From Allobosea sp. TND4EK4 (GTDB lineage Bacteria > Pseudomonadota > Alphaproteobacteria > Rhizobiales > Beijerinckiaceae): 64,000 bases of DNA. Made by a program: the position numbers and the translations under genes. Position 1 is the first letter of the stretch, and every line of letters starts with the position of its first letter. The stretch is taken from assembly GCF_900156025.1 (NCBI RefSeq), contig NZ_FTMO01000005.1, positions 186,001 through 250,000 of the forward strand, read 5' to 3'. Below, piece after piece: positions 6,288 to 15,663 of the stretch. The notes beneath the pieces are model-generated. The model had not been told where the DNA came from, did no database searches, and worked only from the letters and a program-made list of their open reading frames with translations.

Positions 6288-8093
6288 GTGCCGACCCTAG
6301 CCAGCATCCTCGCCGACCATCTCACGGGCGGGGCACAGATCGCGGACACTGTCTCGGCCTGCTATGCGCGGCTGCGAGCTCATGGCGACGAGGCGATCTT
6401 CATCGCGTTGCGCCCGGAAGCCGAGGTCGTGGCAGAAGCCGAGCGCCTTCAGGCGGAAGGCCCGCGCGGCCGCAGGCTGTGGGGCGTGCCCATCGCGGTG
6501 AAGGACAATATCGACGTCGCCGGCCTGCCGACGACCGCAGCCTGTCCGGCCTTCGCATACAGCCCGGAGCAGGATGCCAGCGCGGTGGCGCGGCTGAGAG
6601 CGCAGGGCGCCATCGTCATCGGCAAGACCAATCTCGACCAGTTCGCCACCGGTCTCAACGGGACACGATCGCCCTATGGCACGCCGCGCAACGCCATGCG
6701 CGGCGATCTCGTCCCCGGTGGGTCGAGTTCCGGCTCGGCGAGCGCGGTCGCCGCCGGCATCGTCCCGGTCGCGCTCGGCACCGACACGGCGGGCTCCGGC
6801 CGCGTCCCCGCCGGGCTGCAGAACATCGTCGGGCTGAAGCCGAGCGTGGGGCTTGTGCCGAGCGCCGGCCTGGTGCCCGCCTGCCGGACGCTGGACTGCA
6901 TCTCCGTTTTCGGCCTGACGGTCGAGGACGCCTGGGCCGTCCTCGACGTGATGTCCGGGCTCGACCCGGCGGATCCGTTCTCCCGGGGCCTTCCGCTTGG
7001 ACGCCCGGGCGCCGCGCCCCCCGCGATACGGCTCGGCGCGCCGCGGCCGGCGGATCGCGATTTCGCGGGAGACCCCGCCGCGAAGGCGAGTTTCGAAGCG
7101 GCGCTCGAACGCGCTCAGAGGTTGGGCGCCGAAATCGTCACGCTCGACTTCACGCCCTTCTATGAGACAGCCCGGCTTCTCTATGACGGCCCGTGGGTGG
7201 CTGAACGCTGGCTCGCCATCCGCGATCTCTACGAGCGCGAGCCGGATGCGATCCTCCCGGTGATTCGCCAGGTGATCGCTGGCCGTCCCCTGCCGGATGC
7301 CGCCGCCGCCTTTGCCGCCCGGTATCGGCTCGCCGAACTTGCGCTTGCCGCCAAGGCGACGCTCAAGAGCGTCGACGCGCTGATGGTCCCCACGGCGCCG
7401 CGCCCGGTGACCCTCGCCGAAATGGCCGCCGATCCTGTCGGCGCCAATTCCATGCTCGGCCGCTATACCAATTTCGTTAACCTGCTCGACCTGTGCGCCC
7501 TCGCTTTGCCGGCGACCCTCGCCCACGATGGCACGGCGGCGGGGGTGACGCTGATCGCACCCGCAGGCCACGACGCCGCCCTCGCCGCTTTCGGCCGCGC
7601 CTTCCAGGCGGCAAGCGGGTTGCCGCTCGGCGCGACGGAGCTGTCCTTGCCCCCGCAGGCAGATTGGCCGCCATCCGGCACGCCCGGCACGATCGAGATC
7701 GCGGTGGTCGGCGCACATCTTTCGGGCATGCCGCTCAATGGCGAGCTGACCTCCCTCGGCGGCTGCTTCGTCCGCGCGACGACCACGACCGCCGATTACC
7801 ACCTCTACGCCCTGCCGGGTGGCCCGCCGATGCGGCCCGGCCTCGTCCGCACCGCCGAACGTGGCGGCGAGATCGCCGTCGAGATCTGGTCTCTGCCCCC
7901 CGAAGGCTTCGGTCGCTTCGTCGCGGGAATCCCCGCTCCTCTCGGGATCGGCACGCTTGCATTGGCGGACGGGACGCGGGTGAAAGGCTTCCTCTGCGAG
8001 CAGATCGGCACGCAAGACGCGCGGGACATCACCGGTTTCGGTGGCTGGCGCGCCTTTGTCGCGGCTCAATCGGCTGCGCGTGCCTCGGCGTAG
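6288..8093 (+). CDS. atzF: Allophanate hydrolase
   Basis: 601 residues. The N-terminal amidase domain has Lys72 (PIAVKDNIDVAG), GGSSSGSAS (144-152) and nucleophile Ser170 (GTDTAGSGRVPAG). The C-terminal domain from about residue 470 (IEIAVVGAHLSGMPLNGEL...TGFGGWRAFV) is the extra domain of true allophanate hydrolases (AtzF/DUR1-type). It releases ammonia and CO2 from allophanate, the final step for biuret and cyanuric acid nitrogen. I chose GTG 6288 because GGTGGAGG lies 6-7 bases upstream; the TTG at 6264 has no such site. It is divergent from the BiuH-like operon. Its last 28 bases overlap the convergent GntR gene. Confidence 0.9.
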   Translation: MPTLASILADHLTGGAQIADTVSACYARLRAHGDEAIFIALRPEAEVVAEAERLQAEGPRGRRLWGVPIAVKDNIDVAGLPTTAACPAFAYSPEQDASAVARLRAQGAIVIGKTNLDQFATGLNGTRSPYGTPRNAMRGDLVPGGSSSGSASAVAAGIVPVALGTDTAGSGRVPAGLQNIVGLKPSVGLVPSAGLVPACRTLDCISVFGLTVEDAWAVLDVMSGLDPADPFSRGLPLGRPGAAPPAIRLGAPRPADRDFAGDPAAKASFEAALERAQRLGAEIVTLDFTPFYETARLLYDGPWVAERWLAIRDLYEREPDAILPVIRQVIAGRPLPDAAAAFAARYRLAELALAAKATLKSVDALMVPTAPRPVTLAEMAADPVGANSMLGRYTNFVNLLDLCALALPATLAHDGTAAGVTLIAPAGHDAALAAFGRAFQAASGLPLGATELSLPPQADWPPSGTPGTIEIAVVGAHLSGMPLNGELTSLGGCFVRATTTTADYHLYALPGGPPMRPGLVRTAERGGEIAVEIWSLPPEGFGRFVAGIPAPLGIGTLALADGTRVKGFLCEQIGTQDARDITGFGGWRAFVAAQSAARASA

Positions 8094-8779
8094 CTGCTGA
8101 ACGCGTCCCTCACCAAGCCGATATGCGCGTGCATGGCCTCGGCTGCGCCCAGCCGGTCCCCGCGCAGGATCGCCTGCACGATCACATCGTGCTCCTGCCA
8201 CGAACCGCCGAGCCGCCCCGTCGTCCGGAACTGGGCCCGGCGGAACGGGGCGACGCGCCGGCGCGTCATCAGCGTCATCTCGGCGAGATAGCCATTATGC
8301 GTGCCGGCATAGATGGCACCGTGAAAGGCCTCGTTGCGTTCGTGATAGCGCAGCGGGTCGCCCCGATGGACCAGCGCCCGCAACTCCTGGTGCAGCTGCT
8401 CCAGCCCGCGCCGCTCCGCCGCCGTCATGTTGCGGGCGGAAAGCCCGGCGCAGAGGGCCTCGAGCTCCGCCATCGCCTCGAACATGTCATGGAGTTGGCG
8501 CGGCGCCGGCAAAGCGACGAGCGCGCTGCGATGTGGCCTCACCTCGACGAGGCCCGAAGCCGCGAGCTGGCGGATGGCCTCGCGGACCGGGGTACGCGAG
8601 ACGCCGAAACGGCGCGCCAGCTCCTGCTCGTCCAGCGGCTGGCCCGGAGCCAGCAGGCCGGAGACGATGTCGTCGGCGAGCTGAAGGCGCAGGGCTTCCG
8701 TACGGGTGGTGGCTCTGGCCTCGCGATCCGCTGCGGCCGGTCCGTGAGACGACGCGTTCTCTTTCGGCAAAAGGCTCAC
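8066..8779 (-). CDS. GntR family regulator, FCD subfamily
   Basis: 237 residues. The winged-helix domain is at about residues 28-95 (LADDIVSGLLAPGQPLDEQE, LARRFGVSRTPVREAIRQL). An FCD all-helical sensor follows, with acidic and histidine residues for metal or acid binding (HERNEAFHGAIYAGTHNGYL). It is the last gene of the leftward transporter operon, 39 bp after the AtzH-like gene, and convergent with atzF. It is the likely local regulator of the island; the effector is unknown. Confidence 0.88.
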   Translation of the reverse strand: MSLLPKENASSHGPAAADREARATTRTEALRLQLADDIVSGLLAPGQPLDEQELARRFGVSRTPVREAIRQLAASGLVEVRPHRSALVALPAPRQLHDMFEAMAELEALCAGLSARNMTAAERRGLEQLHQELRALVHRGDPLRYHERNEAFHGAIYAGTHNGYLAEMTLMTRRRVAPFRRAQFRTTGRLGGSWQEHDVIVQAILRGDRLGAAEAMHAHIGLVRDAFSSYAEARAAD

Positions 8780-8818
8780 CCTGAGCTCGGTCCGGCCGTG
8801 CGCCGGTCTGTGCCGCCG

Positions 8819-9202
8819 CTATGTCTGCGGGATGATGCTGACATGGGCCGCAACGACCCGCCAGCCCTCCGGGAAGCGCACCCAGGACTGGCTCTGCCGC
8901 CCGATCTTGCCAGGCGCGCTTGCGCGCTCGAACAGCGTGTTGGCAGTGGCGAAATCGTCTCCGTAGCTGGTGATGACAGTCCGCTGTAGCGACCGCTCCA
9001 GCCCGGCCGATGGCCGCGCTGCACGAAAGGCTGCGATCTCGTCGTAGCCGTAGAGATTCTCCGTGGCCCCATAGCGCAGCGTCTCCGGCGCCTGCCGGAA
9101 CAGGCGATCGAGCGTGGCGACGTCGTTGCTTGTCAGCGCCGTCTCGTATTCGGCAAAGGCGGCCTCGACTTCAGCCAAAATGGCGGGATCGTTGATCTTC
9201 AT
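8819..9202 (-). CDS. AtzH/HpxZ-like DUF3225 protein
   Basis: 127 residues of the SnoaL/NTF2-like DUF3225 family ([50 protein letters not shown]). HpxZ is encoded with HpxX and HpxY in oxalurate catabolism. AtzH acts beside AtzE and AtzF in cyanuric acid degradation, where I recall it being assigned to handling 1,3-dicarboxyurea; I cannot verify that here. Its presence with DUF4089, AtzE-like and AtzF proteins makes a carboxy-urea type pathway the best reading. It lies 22 bp downstream of the transporter ATPase gene. Confidence 0.78.
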   Translation of the reverse strand: MKINDPAILAEVEAAFAEYETALTSNDVATLDRLFRQAPETLRYGATENLYGYDEIAAFRAARPSAGLERSLQRTVITSYGDDFATANTLFERASAPGKIGRQSQSWVRFPEGWRVVAAHVSIIPQT

Positions 9203-9224
9203 GCTGCTCTGCTTCGGTAACGGC

Positions 9225-10925
9225 TCAGGCGGGCGGATGTGGAATCGCCGTCAGCAACTCCTTGGTGTACGCGGCCTTGGGCGCGCCGAGCACCTCTTCG
9301 GCGGAGCCCTGTTCGACGATCTGGCCACTGCGCATGACGATGACCCGGTCGCAGAGCAGGCGGACCACATTGAGATCGTGCGAGACGAAGATGTAGCTCA
9401 TGCCGAGCCGTTGCTTCAGATCATCCAGCAGGTTCAGCACCACCGCCTGCACCGAGACGTCGAGCGCCGCGGTCGGCTCGTCGAGGATGACGAGATCGGG
9501 ATCGAGCGCGATCGCCCGCGCGATGCCGACGCGCGCTTTCTGCCCGCCCGAGAGCTGGTGCGGGAACCGGTCGAGAAGCTCGACCGGCAGCCCGACCAGT
9601 TGCGCCAGTTCCTCGCAGCGAGCGCGCAACGCCGCGCCGCCGCGGATCGCGCCCATGCGCAGGATCGGGTCGAGGATTGCCCGCTCAGCCGTAAAGCGGG
9701 GATTGAGGCTGTCGGTCGGGTCCTGGAACACCATCTGGATGCGTCGCCGGAAGGGCGAAGCGGCGAAGCGCCTGGCGGGAATCGCCCCAATATCCTCGCC
9801 GTCGAACAGGATGCGCCCGCTCGTGGGATCGAGCAGCCGGTTGAGCATCATCGACGTCGTCGATTTTCCGCAGCCGGATTCGCCGACGAGGCCGAGGGTC
9901 TCGCCCCGCTCGACGCTGAAGCCGATGCCGTCCACCGCCCGGAACGGCTCGGCCGGCTTCTCCGCCTTTCCGGCGAGCCGAGCGAGAAAGCTGCCCTGCG
10001 CGGGCCGCGGATATTCCTTCACCAGGTTCTCGACCAGGAGAAGCGGCCCGGCACCCGGCGCACGGGCCGGCGCAGAAGCGGCAGCCGTGCCGGACGCCGG
10101 AGCGCCTTCTGGCAGAAGATCGTGCAGGCTCATGCCGACCCGCGGCGTCGCCTTCATCAGCTTGCGTGTGTACGGGTGCTGCGGATGGCGGAATATCTCG
10201 GCGGCCCCCGCCGTCTCGACCACGCGCCCCTTCTCCATCACCACCACCCGGTCGCAATAGGCGGCGGCGAGGCCGAGGTCATGGGTGATCAGGATCGTCG
10301 ACATCCCGCGCTCGCGCGTCAGCTCGACGATGAGATCCATCACCGCCTTCTGCGTCGTGACGTCGAGCCCCGTCGTCGGCTCGTCGGCGATCAGCAGCTG
10401 CGGCTGGCAGGCGAGCGCGAGCGCGATGACGACGCGCTGGCACATGCCGCCCGAGAGCTCGAAGGGATAGGCGTCATAGCGCTCCTGCGGCCGCGCGATC
10501 CGGACCTTCTCCAGCGCCTCGATCGCCTTCTCGCGCGCCGTCGCCCGGGTGGCCCGCACATGCTGGAGCAGCACGTCCTCGATCTGCCTGCCGACCTTGC
10601 GAATCGGGTTCAGCGCCGCACGCGGATTCTGGAAGATCATCGAGATCTCGCGCCCGCGAATGTCGCGCATCTGCGCCTCGCTGGCGCCAACGAGATCGAT
10701 GCCGGAGAAGCTGATCGAGCCGTCTGCGACCCTGCCCGCCCGATCAAGGATGCGCACCACCGCATAGGAAGTCACGGACTTGCCCGAGCCCGACTCGCCG
10801 ACGATGGCAACCGTCTCGCCCTTGCCGACGCTGATGTCGATCGCCTTCACCGCCTGCACGGTACCCCGGCGGGTGGCGAACTCGACCGTGAGGTTGCGGA
10901 TGTCGAGGAGCGGGGGCGCATTCAT
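9225..10925 (-). CDS. Fused dipeptide-type ABC transporter ATPase (two NBDs)
   Basis: 566 residues with two nucleotide-binding domains. The first has Walker A GESGSGKS (43-50), signature LSGGM and Walker B LLIADEPT. The second has [13 protein letters not shown] and LVILDEPT. Each is followed by the oligopeptide-transporter extension ([11 protein letters not shown] in the first, [11 protein letters not shown] in the second). It energises the two permeases encoded upstream. This is a DppD-DppF style fusion like GsiA. Confidence 0.93.
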   Translation of the reverse strand: MNAPPLLDIRNLTVEFATRRGTVQAVKAIDISVGKGETVAIVGESGSGKSVTSYAVVRILDRAGRVADGSISFSGIDLVGASEAQMRDIRGREISMIFQNPRAALNPIRKVGRQIEDVLLQHVRATRATAREKAIEALEKVRIARPQERYDAYPFELSGGMCQRVVIALALACQPQLLIADEPTTGLDVTTQKAVMDLIVELTRERGMSTILITHDLGLAAAYCDRVVVMEKGRVVETAGAAEIFRHPQHPYTRKLMKATPRVGMSLHDLLPEGAPASGTAAASAPARAPGAGPLLLVENLVKEYPRPAQGSFLARLAGKAEKPAEPFRAVDGIGFSVERGETLGLVGESGCGKSTTSMMLNRLLDPTSGRILFDGEDIGAIPARRFAASPFRRRIQMVFQDPTDSLNPRFTAERAILDPILRMGAIRGGAALRARCEELAQLVGLPVELLDRFPHQLSGGQKARVGIARAIALDPDLVILDEPTAALDVSVQAVVLNLLDDLKQRLGMSYIFVSHDLNVVRLLCDRVIVMRSGQIVEQGSAEEVLGAPKAAYTKELLTAIPHPPA

Positions 10926-10941
10926 GGACGGGCGCTCCCCT

Positions 10942-11066
10942 TGTCATTCCGGGGCTCGCGCAGCGAGAATCCGGAACTCGCGACCGGGTGAGAGTCGACG
11001 ACACAATCGGTCTTGCGCCCGCACGTGGATTCCGGGCTCCCTGCTTCGCAGGGCCCCGGAGTGACA
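10942..11066. repeat. Palindromic intergenic repeat, copy 1
   Basis: 125 bp with near-perfect terminal inverted repeats: TGTCATTCCGGGGC at the left and GCCCCGGAGTGACA at the right. It fills the gap between the transporter ATPase and permease genes. It looks like the same class of element as the copies at 13035, 28618, 42812 and 46108. Confidence 0.6.
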
Positions 11067-11085
11067 GTGGCGGTTCCACTCATCC

Positions 11086-11985
11086 TCAATTCCTCCGCTG
11101 CGGGTCGACGAGATCGCGCACGCCGTCGCCGAGCAGGTTGAAGCAGAAGACGGCGGTCATCAGCGCGAGCCCGGGGAAGAAGGCAACCCACCATTCGCCC
11201 GAGACGATGAAGCTCGCCCCTTCGGCGACCATGATGCCCCATTCAGGCGTCGGAGGGCGCACGCCGAGCCCGATGAAGGAGAGGCCTGCCGCGTTGAGGA
11301 TGGCGTAGCCCATCGTCAGCGACATCTGCACGGCCATGATCGGCATGATGTTCGGCACGATCTGCGTCAGCAGCAGCCGCCATTCCGAATTGCCCGAGAG
11401 CCGCGCCGCCTGCACGAATCCGGCCTCGCGCCGCACATTCGCCTCGGCCCGCGCGACGCGGGCATAGAGCGGGAAATTGATGATCGCGGTCGCGATGACG
11501 ATGTTGGTGACGCTGTTGCCGAGCGCCGCGACGATGCCCATCGCCAGCACGAAGAGCGGAAAGGCCATGATCGTGTCGGCAATGCGCCCGACCAACGTAT
11601 CGACCCAGCCGCCGAAGAAGCCGGCCATGACTCCGGCGAGTCCACCGAGCAGGAAGACCAGGGCGACAGAGGCGACGGCGATCGAGAAATCCAGCCGCGT
11701 CGCCGCCACCACCCGGCTGAAGATGTCGCGGCCGAGTTGGTCGGTGCCGAACCAGTGGGCTGCGCTCGGACCCTGCAGGGCGGAGTTCGTATTGGAGGCC
11801 AGCGGATCATAGGGCACCAGCCAGGGGCCGAAGATCGCGGCGAGCAGGATCAAGGCGAACAGCCCGAAGGCAAAGCCGGTGACGGGGTTTTCGGCGACGA
11901 CGTGCCGGGCATGCGCGAGAAGCGATGTCGACGGCGGCGCCTCGAAGCGCAGGGCGGCGGGCTCGATCTTGCTGATCTCGTTCAT
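11086..11985 (-). CDS. ABC transporter permease (DppC type)
   Basis: 299-residue inner-membrane permease with an N-terminal TM segment (GFAFGLFALILLAAIFGPWL), the OppC-type start (PLASNTNSALQGPSAAHWFG, TDQLGRDIFSR) and the EAA loop (RAEANVRREAGFVQAARLSG). It pairs with the DppB-type permease, whose stop lies 3 bp from this start. An intergenic palindromic repeat separates it from the ATPase. Confidence 0.92.
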   Translation of the reverse strand: MNEISKIEPAALRFEAPPSTSLLAHARHVVAENPVTGFAFGLFALILLAAIFGPWLVPYDPLASNTNSALQGPSAAHWFGTDQLGRDIFSRVVAATRLDFSIAVASVALVFLLGGLAGVMAGFFGGWVDTLVGRIADTIMAFPLFVLAMGIVAALGNSVTNIVIATAIINFPLYARVARAEANVRREAGFVQAARLSGNSEWRLLLTQIVPNIMPIMAVQMSLTMGYAILNAAGLSFIGLGVRPPTPEWGIMVAEGASFIVSGEWWVAFFPGLALMTAVFCFNLLGDGVRDLVDPQRRN

Positions 11986-11988
11986 CGC

Positions 11989-13002
11989 TCAGCCCTCCAT
12001 CCGGACGCGGGGGTCGATCACGCCGTAGAGGATGTCGATCAGCAGGTTCAGCGCGACATAGAGGATCGCCATCGTCAGGACGAAGCCCTGGATCGGCGCA
12101 TAATCGGAGGCCAGCAGCGCCTCGACCGCATAGGAGCCGACGCCGGGCCAGGCGAAGACCTTCTCGACCAGGACATTGGCGCCGAGCAGAAAGGAGAACA
12201 CCATGCCGAGCGTCGTCACCACGGGCAGCATGGCGTTGCGGAAGGCATAGGTGCCGATGACCTTGCGGCTGGAGAGGCCGCTGGCACGCGCGGTGCGGAC
12301 GAAATCCGCGCCGAGCACCGCGAGCATGGAAGCGCGCGTCATGCGGGTGATCGGCGCCAGCGAGAAGATCGCCAGCGTCACGGCCGGGAGAAGGATTTGC
12401 GAAAGCGCCGCCCGGAAGGTCTCGCCATCGCCTGCGACCAGGCTGTCGACGAGCAGCAGGCCGGTGACCCGTGGCGGCTCCGAGAGAAAGGCGTCGAGCC
12501 GCCCCAGCGGAGCCGGCGCCCAGCCCAGAATGAAGTAGAAGACATAGACCAGCAGCAGGCCGGTGAAGAACACCGGCAGCGACACGCCGGCGGTGGCGAC
12601 GATGCGACAGAGATGGTCGATCCACGATCCCTGCCGCACCGCCGCCAGCACGCCGAGCGGCAGCGCGATTGCCATGGAAATCAGAAGCCCGAGCAAGGTC
12701 AGCTCGGCCGAGGCCGGCAGCCGCTGCGCCAGATCGGCCGTCACGGCCTGCCCGGTCGTCAGCGAGGTGCCCAGATCGCCCTTCACCAGCGCTGAGACAT
12801 AGGAAACGAACTGCACCGGCAGGGGCTGGTCCAGCCCGAGCTTGCTGCGGATCTCGGCGATGGCCTGCGGCGTCGCCGCCGGGCCGGCGAAATAGGCCGC
12901 CGTATCGCCCGGCAGCACCCGGGTCAGCAGGAAGGTGACGATGATGACTCCGATCACCGAGGGGATCGTGGTCTTCAGGCGCTGTCCGATCAGGCTGAGC
13001 AT
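11989..13002 (-). CDS. ABC transporter permease (DppB type)
   Basis: 337 residues, six predicted TM helices. A classic DppB N-terminus (IGQRLKTTIPSVIGVIIVTF, LTRVLPGDTA) and the EAA-like loop (RASMLAVLGADFVRTARASG). It forms the channel with the downstream permease. A palindromic repeat lies between it and the solute-binding protein gene. Confidence 0.92.
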   Translation of the reverse strand: MLSLIGQRLKTTIPSVIGVIIVTFLLTRVLPGDTAAYFAGPAATPQAIAEIRSKLGLDQPLPVQFVSYVSALVKGDLGTSLTTGQAVTADLAQRLPASAELTLLGLLISMAIALPLGVLAAVRQGSWIDHLCRIVATAGVSLPVFFTGLLLVYVFYFILGWAPAPLGRLDAFLSEPPRVTGLLLVDSLVAGDGETFRAALSQILLPAVTLAIFSLAPITRMTRASMLAVLGADFVRTARASGLSSRKVIGTYAFRNAMLPVVTTLGMVFSFLLGANVLVEKVFAWPGVGSYAVEALLASDYAPIQGFVLTMAILYVALNLLIDILYGVIDPRVRMEG

Positions 13003-13034
13003 GGCTGGTTCTGCTCCGTGGCATCCGCCTCGCC

Positions 13035-13110
13035 GTCATTCTCGGGCGCAGCGGAGCGAAGACCCGAGAATCTCGGGCAGGAGATGCTCGGGTCTTCGCC
13101 CGAGCATGAG
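13035..13110. repeat. Palindromic intergenic repeat, copy 2
   Basis: 76 bp starting GTCATTCTCGGGC and ending GCCCGAGCATGAG, with internal GACCCGAGAATCTCGGG and GATGCTCGGGTC. It lies between the solute-binding protein and permease genes of the transporter operon, so it is transcribed within the operon. Confidence 0.65.
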
Positions 13111-13120
13111 GTTCCTCGGC

Positions 13121-14719
13121 TCACGCCCCCTTGGTCAGGTAGCGGAAGTCCGGCTCGCGGCAGGGCTGGAACTGATAGCCGCCGATCGACTTCTGCATCG
13201 CGACATCATGGGTCGGCTGCGAGATCGGGATCATCGGCACCTCGCGCTCGACCAGCGAGACGAAGTCGACGACGTATTTCTCGTAGGCCGCCTTGTCAGT
13301 GGTGAAGCGCGCGGCGTCGATCAGCTTGTCCAGATCGGGGTTCTGGTAGTTGGCGATGTTGAAGATCGAATTATTGCCGTGCATCGTCCAAAACAGGTAG
13401 TAATCCGGATAGTCCAGCCAGCCCGCGAAGCGGTTCAGGGTCATCGGATTGGTCTTCTTGGCGATCTCGGTGCGGAAGTTCGCGCCGGGTACCTTGGTGA
13501 TCTCGACCTCGATGCCGATCGAGGCCAGCGCCTCCTTGATCAGCACGGACATCGGCTCCGCCACAGTCGCATTGCCGGCGTCGAACTGCAGCGTCGTCGA
13601 GAAGCCGCCGCCGGCCGCGGCGACGAGCGCCTTGGCCTTCTCGACATTGGTCTTGTAGGGGAACGGTGTCGGCCAGGCCGGCTTCGGCGTCTCGGGGCCG
13701 CCGGACATGTCGACGCCGCGGCCGAAGAGCGAGGCCTGCAGCATCTTCTCATAGGGCAGCACCCAGGCCACCGCCTGCCGCAGGCGAACATCCTTGAAGG
13801 GGCCGACCTGGCTGTTGAGATACAGTCCCCAGACGCCATTGGGGATCGGCACGCCGACGACGTTGATCTTGCCGCCATCGGCCAGATCCTTGAAATCCTT
13901 CGGCGGCAGGCCGTAGGAGATGTCGGCGTCGCCGCGCTCGATCAGGGCCCGCCGGGTCGAGGGCGAGGCGATGTCGCGGGCGATGACGCGGCGCAGCTTC
14001 GGCAGCGGGCCGCAGGCCCAGTCATCGTTGCGGACATAGATCGTCTCGACGCCGGGCTTCCAGCTCTCGACCTTGAAGGCACCAGACCCGGCGACATTGT
14101 TTTTCAGCCACTCCTTGGCGAGCGGATCGCCGCCGCTGTTCTTGATCGCAAGTTCGGAGTCGAAGACGAAGGGAATGGTGACCGCCAGGTTCGGCATGGT
14201 CAGCTTGTCCTTGCGGATGAAGTCGATCCGAAAGGTCTTGTCGTCGACGACGACGAACTGCTCCGGCTTTTCCAGGGAGCCCGCATTCATCTGGGTGGTG
14301 GCAAAGCCGCCGATCGTCACCGCGCGGTCGAGCGACCATTTGACGTCCTTGGCCGTCACCTTCCGACCGGAGTGGAACTTGGCGTCCCGCAGCTTGAAGG
14401 TGCAGCTCATCCCGTCCGAGGCGATCTGCCAGCTCTCCGCCAGCTCCCCTTCCAGTTCGCCCATCGAGACCTGGTTGCCACCACCGCCCGGAATTGGGAC
14501 CGGCTTGAAGCGCAGCAGCCGATCATAGCAGTTGAGCGCCACGCCATTGACCGGCTGAGAGGAGCCGATGCCCTGCATGTCGAGGCTGTTCGGCCCGTAT
14601 TCCTGCACCAGCAGAAGCGTCTCGCTCCGGCTCGGCGCTTGCGCGCCGGCGCGCCCACTCATCAGAAATGGCGCAGAAAGACCTCCGGCAAGGGCGGCGC
14701 GACGCGTGATCCCCATCAT
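13121..14719 (-). CDS. ABC transporter solute-binding protein, family 5 (peptide type)
   Basis: 532 residues with a twin-arginine style signal (GITRRAALAGGLSAPFLMSG). It has the SBP_bac_5 pattern: LAESWQIASDGMSCTFKLRD, KFHSGRKVTAKDVKWSLDRA and FKDVRLRQAVAWVLPYEKML. First gene of the leftward operon SBP-permease-permease-ATPase-atzH-gntR. Its linkage to amidohydrolases suggests uptake of a small amide or ureido compound rather than peptides; the ligand is not readable from sequence. Two consecutive ATGs are present; GGGAGAA favours the second, at 14716. Confidence 0.92.
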   Translation of the reverse strand: MMGITRRAALAGGLSAPFLMSGRAGAQAPSRSETLLLVQEYGPNSLDMQGIGSSQPVNGVALNCYDRLLRFKPVPIPGGGGNQVSMGELEGELAESWQIASDGMSCTFKLRDAKFHSGRKVTAKDVKWSLDRAVTIGGFATTQMNAGSLEKPEQFVVVDDKTFRIDFIRKDKLTMPNLAVTIPFVFDSELAIKNSGGDPLAKEWLKNNVAGSGAFKVESWKPGVETIYVRNDDWACGPLPKLRRVIARDIASPSTRRALIERGDADISYGLPPKDFKDLADGGKINVVGVPIPNGVWGLYLNSQVGPFKDVRLRQAVAWVLPYEKMLQASLFGRGVDMSGGPETPKPAWPTPFPYKTNVEKAKALVAAAGGGFSTTLQFDAGNATVAEPMSVLIKEALASIGIEVEITKVPGANFRTEIAKKTNPMTLNRFAGWLDYPDYYLFWTMHGNNSIFNIANYQNPDLDKLIDAARFTTDKAAYEKYVVDFVSLVEREVPMIPISQPTHDVAMQKSIGGYQFQPCREPDFRYLTKGA

Positions 14720-14847
14720 CTTCTCCCGAGATTGCGGCTTTGAAGTGCCGGCGGTTCCGTTCGGGAGGGTGCAATGCAGTTAACGTGCCGAAACCGGAGC
14801 GGGGCGATATCCGCAAAAAGGCGCCTATCCGCGGGACTTCGGGTCGA

Positions 14848-14860
14848 CTTCGTATGCAAG
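14848..14860. promoter_or_regulatory. Candidate GntR half-operator upstream of the transporter operon
   Basis: CTTCGTATGCAAG differs at one base from CTTTGTATGCAAG at 6188-6200 in the other promoter region of the island. The left CTTGCAT arm is absent here, so only half of the palindrome is conserved. Confidence 0.3.
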
Positions 14861-14976
14861 GTCAAGTTTTTGCCTAATAAATAGACATATTGCACGAACG
14901 CTGTAATTTTCGGCGGCAGCCCTTCAGACCCTGCGCGCAACCTCGCCCACGTCTTGGCCCCAACGATGCGAGGACC

Positions 14977-15001
14977 GGAACAGGAGGACCTGCATCGCGT
15001 T
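14977..15001 (+). promoter_or_regulatory. EcfG general-stress promoter
   Basis: GGAAC (14977-14981), 16 bases, CGTT (14998-15001): exact consensus, ending 35 bp before ATG 15037. Confidence 0.6.
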
Positions 15002-15036
15002 GATCTCAAGGGCTCAACCAACCGGAGGGTCGCATC

Positions 15037-15573
15037 ATGCGCCGCCTTCTTCTCGCCGCTGCCGCAGCGGCGTCGCTTGCCTTCGCCATCGCACCACAGG
15101 CTTCCGCCCAGCAGATCGACGCCGCCAGCGGCATGCCGATCGGAGGGGGCGTCCGACCCGGCGGCGGAGGCTGGGGCGCGGGGGCTGCCATCAACCGCGG
15201 GCCGGGCTGGAACAGACCTGCCGGCTACTACGGACGCGGCAACGCCTGGAGGGGCTCAGGCTGGCGTGGCGGCGGCGGCTGGAGAGGCTATCCGCGCTAT
15301 CGGCACGGCCGCTATCCCTATCGGGGCGTTGGAGCAGGCCTGGCGGCGGCCGCGACGATCGGAGCGCTCGCGACCTATCCGCCCTATGCCGTCTACCCTG
15401 ATTACGGACCAGCCTACCCGGTCTATCCGGCTTATCAGCCGGAGCCCGTGGTTGCAGGCGATCATTGCAGCACTCCGGTCAAGATGTGCACGCTTTACCG
15501 GCCGGCCCAGCTCGGCGTGGGTTGCTCCTGCAAGGTCGCCGGCGGCCGCGCGCGCGGCACGGTCGTGCCCTGA
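15037..15573 (+). CDS. Secreted Gly/Tyr/Arg-rich small protein
   Basis: 178 residues. The signal peptide MRRLLLAAAAAASLAFAIAP ends near ASAQ. A Gly/Trp/Arg-rich stretch follows (residues about 45-90, GWRGGGGWRGYPRYRHGRYP), then a hydrophobic segment (GVGAGLAAAATIGALA), a Tyr/Pro-rich segment (YPPYAVYPDYGPAYPVYPAY) and a C-terminal part with Cys residues (DHCSTPVKMCTLY, VGCSCKVAGG). GGAGGG precedes the ATG. An exact EcfG promoter 35 bp upstream suggests stress induction. Function unknown; this composition is common in exported stress-linked proteins of the order. Confidence 0.75.
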   Translation: MRRLLLAAAAAASLAFAIAPQASAQQIDAASGMPIGGGVRPGGGGWGAGAAINRGPGWNRPAGYYGRGNAWRGSGWRGGGGWRGYPRYRHGRYPYRGVGAGLAAAATIGALATYPPYAVYPDYGPAYPVYPAYQPEPVVAGDHCSTPVKMCTLYRPAQLGVGCSCKVAGGRARGTVVP

Positions 15574-15663
15574 TCGCCGTTCTCTGCTGGCAGAAGGCAG
15601 CCGGTCCGCGCTAGAGGGACCAGCGGCGGCGAGACCGCCGGCAACGAACCGCCTGCGACCGGA

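Larger units (their letters stand above)
14720..15036. other. Divergent intergenic region of the transporter operon
   Basis: 317 bp without a gene. It holds an A+T-rich patch at about 14864-14892 (likely promoter of the leftward operon), an ATGCAAG half-site at 14854-14860 within CTTCGTATGCAAG, and an EcfG promoter for the rightward gene at 14977-15001. Confidence 0.6.

Noticed and set aside
13121-14719. Naming the transporter Dpp or Opp for peptides
   Set aside because: The family is broad and the genomic context favours an amide or ureido ligand; no symbol is justified.
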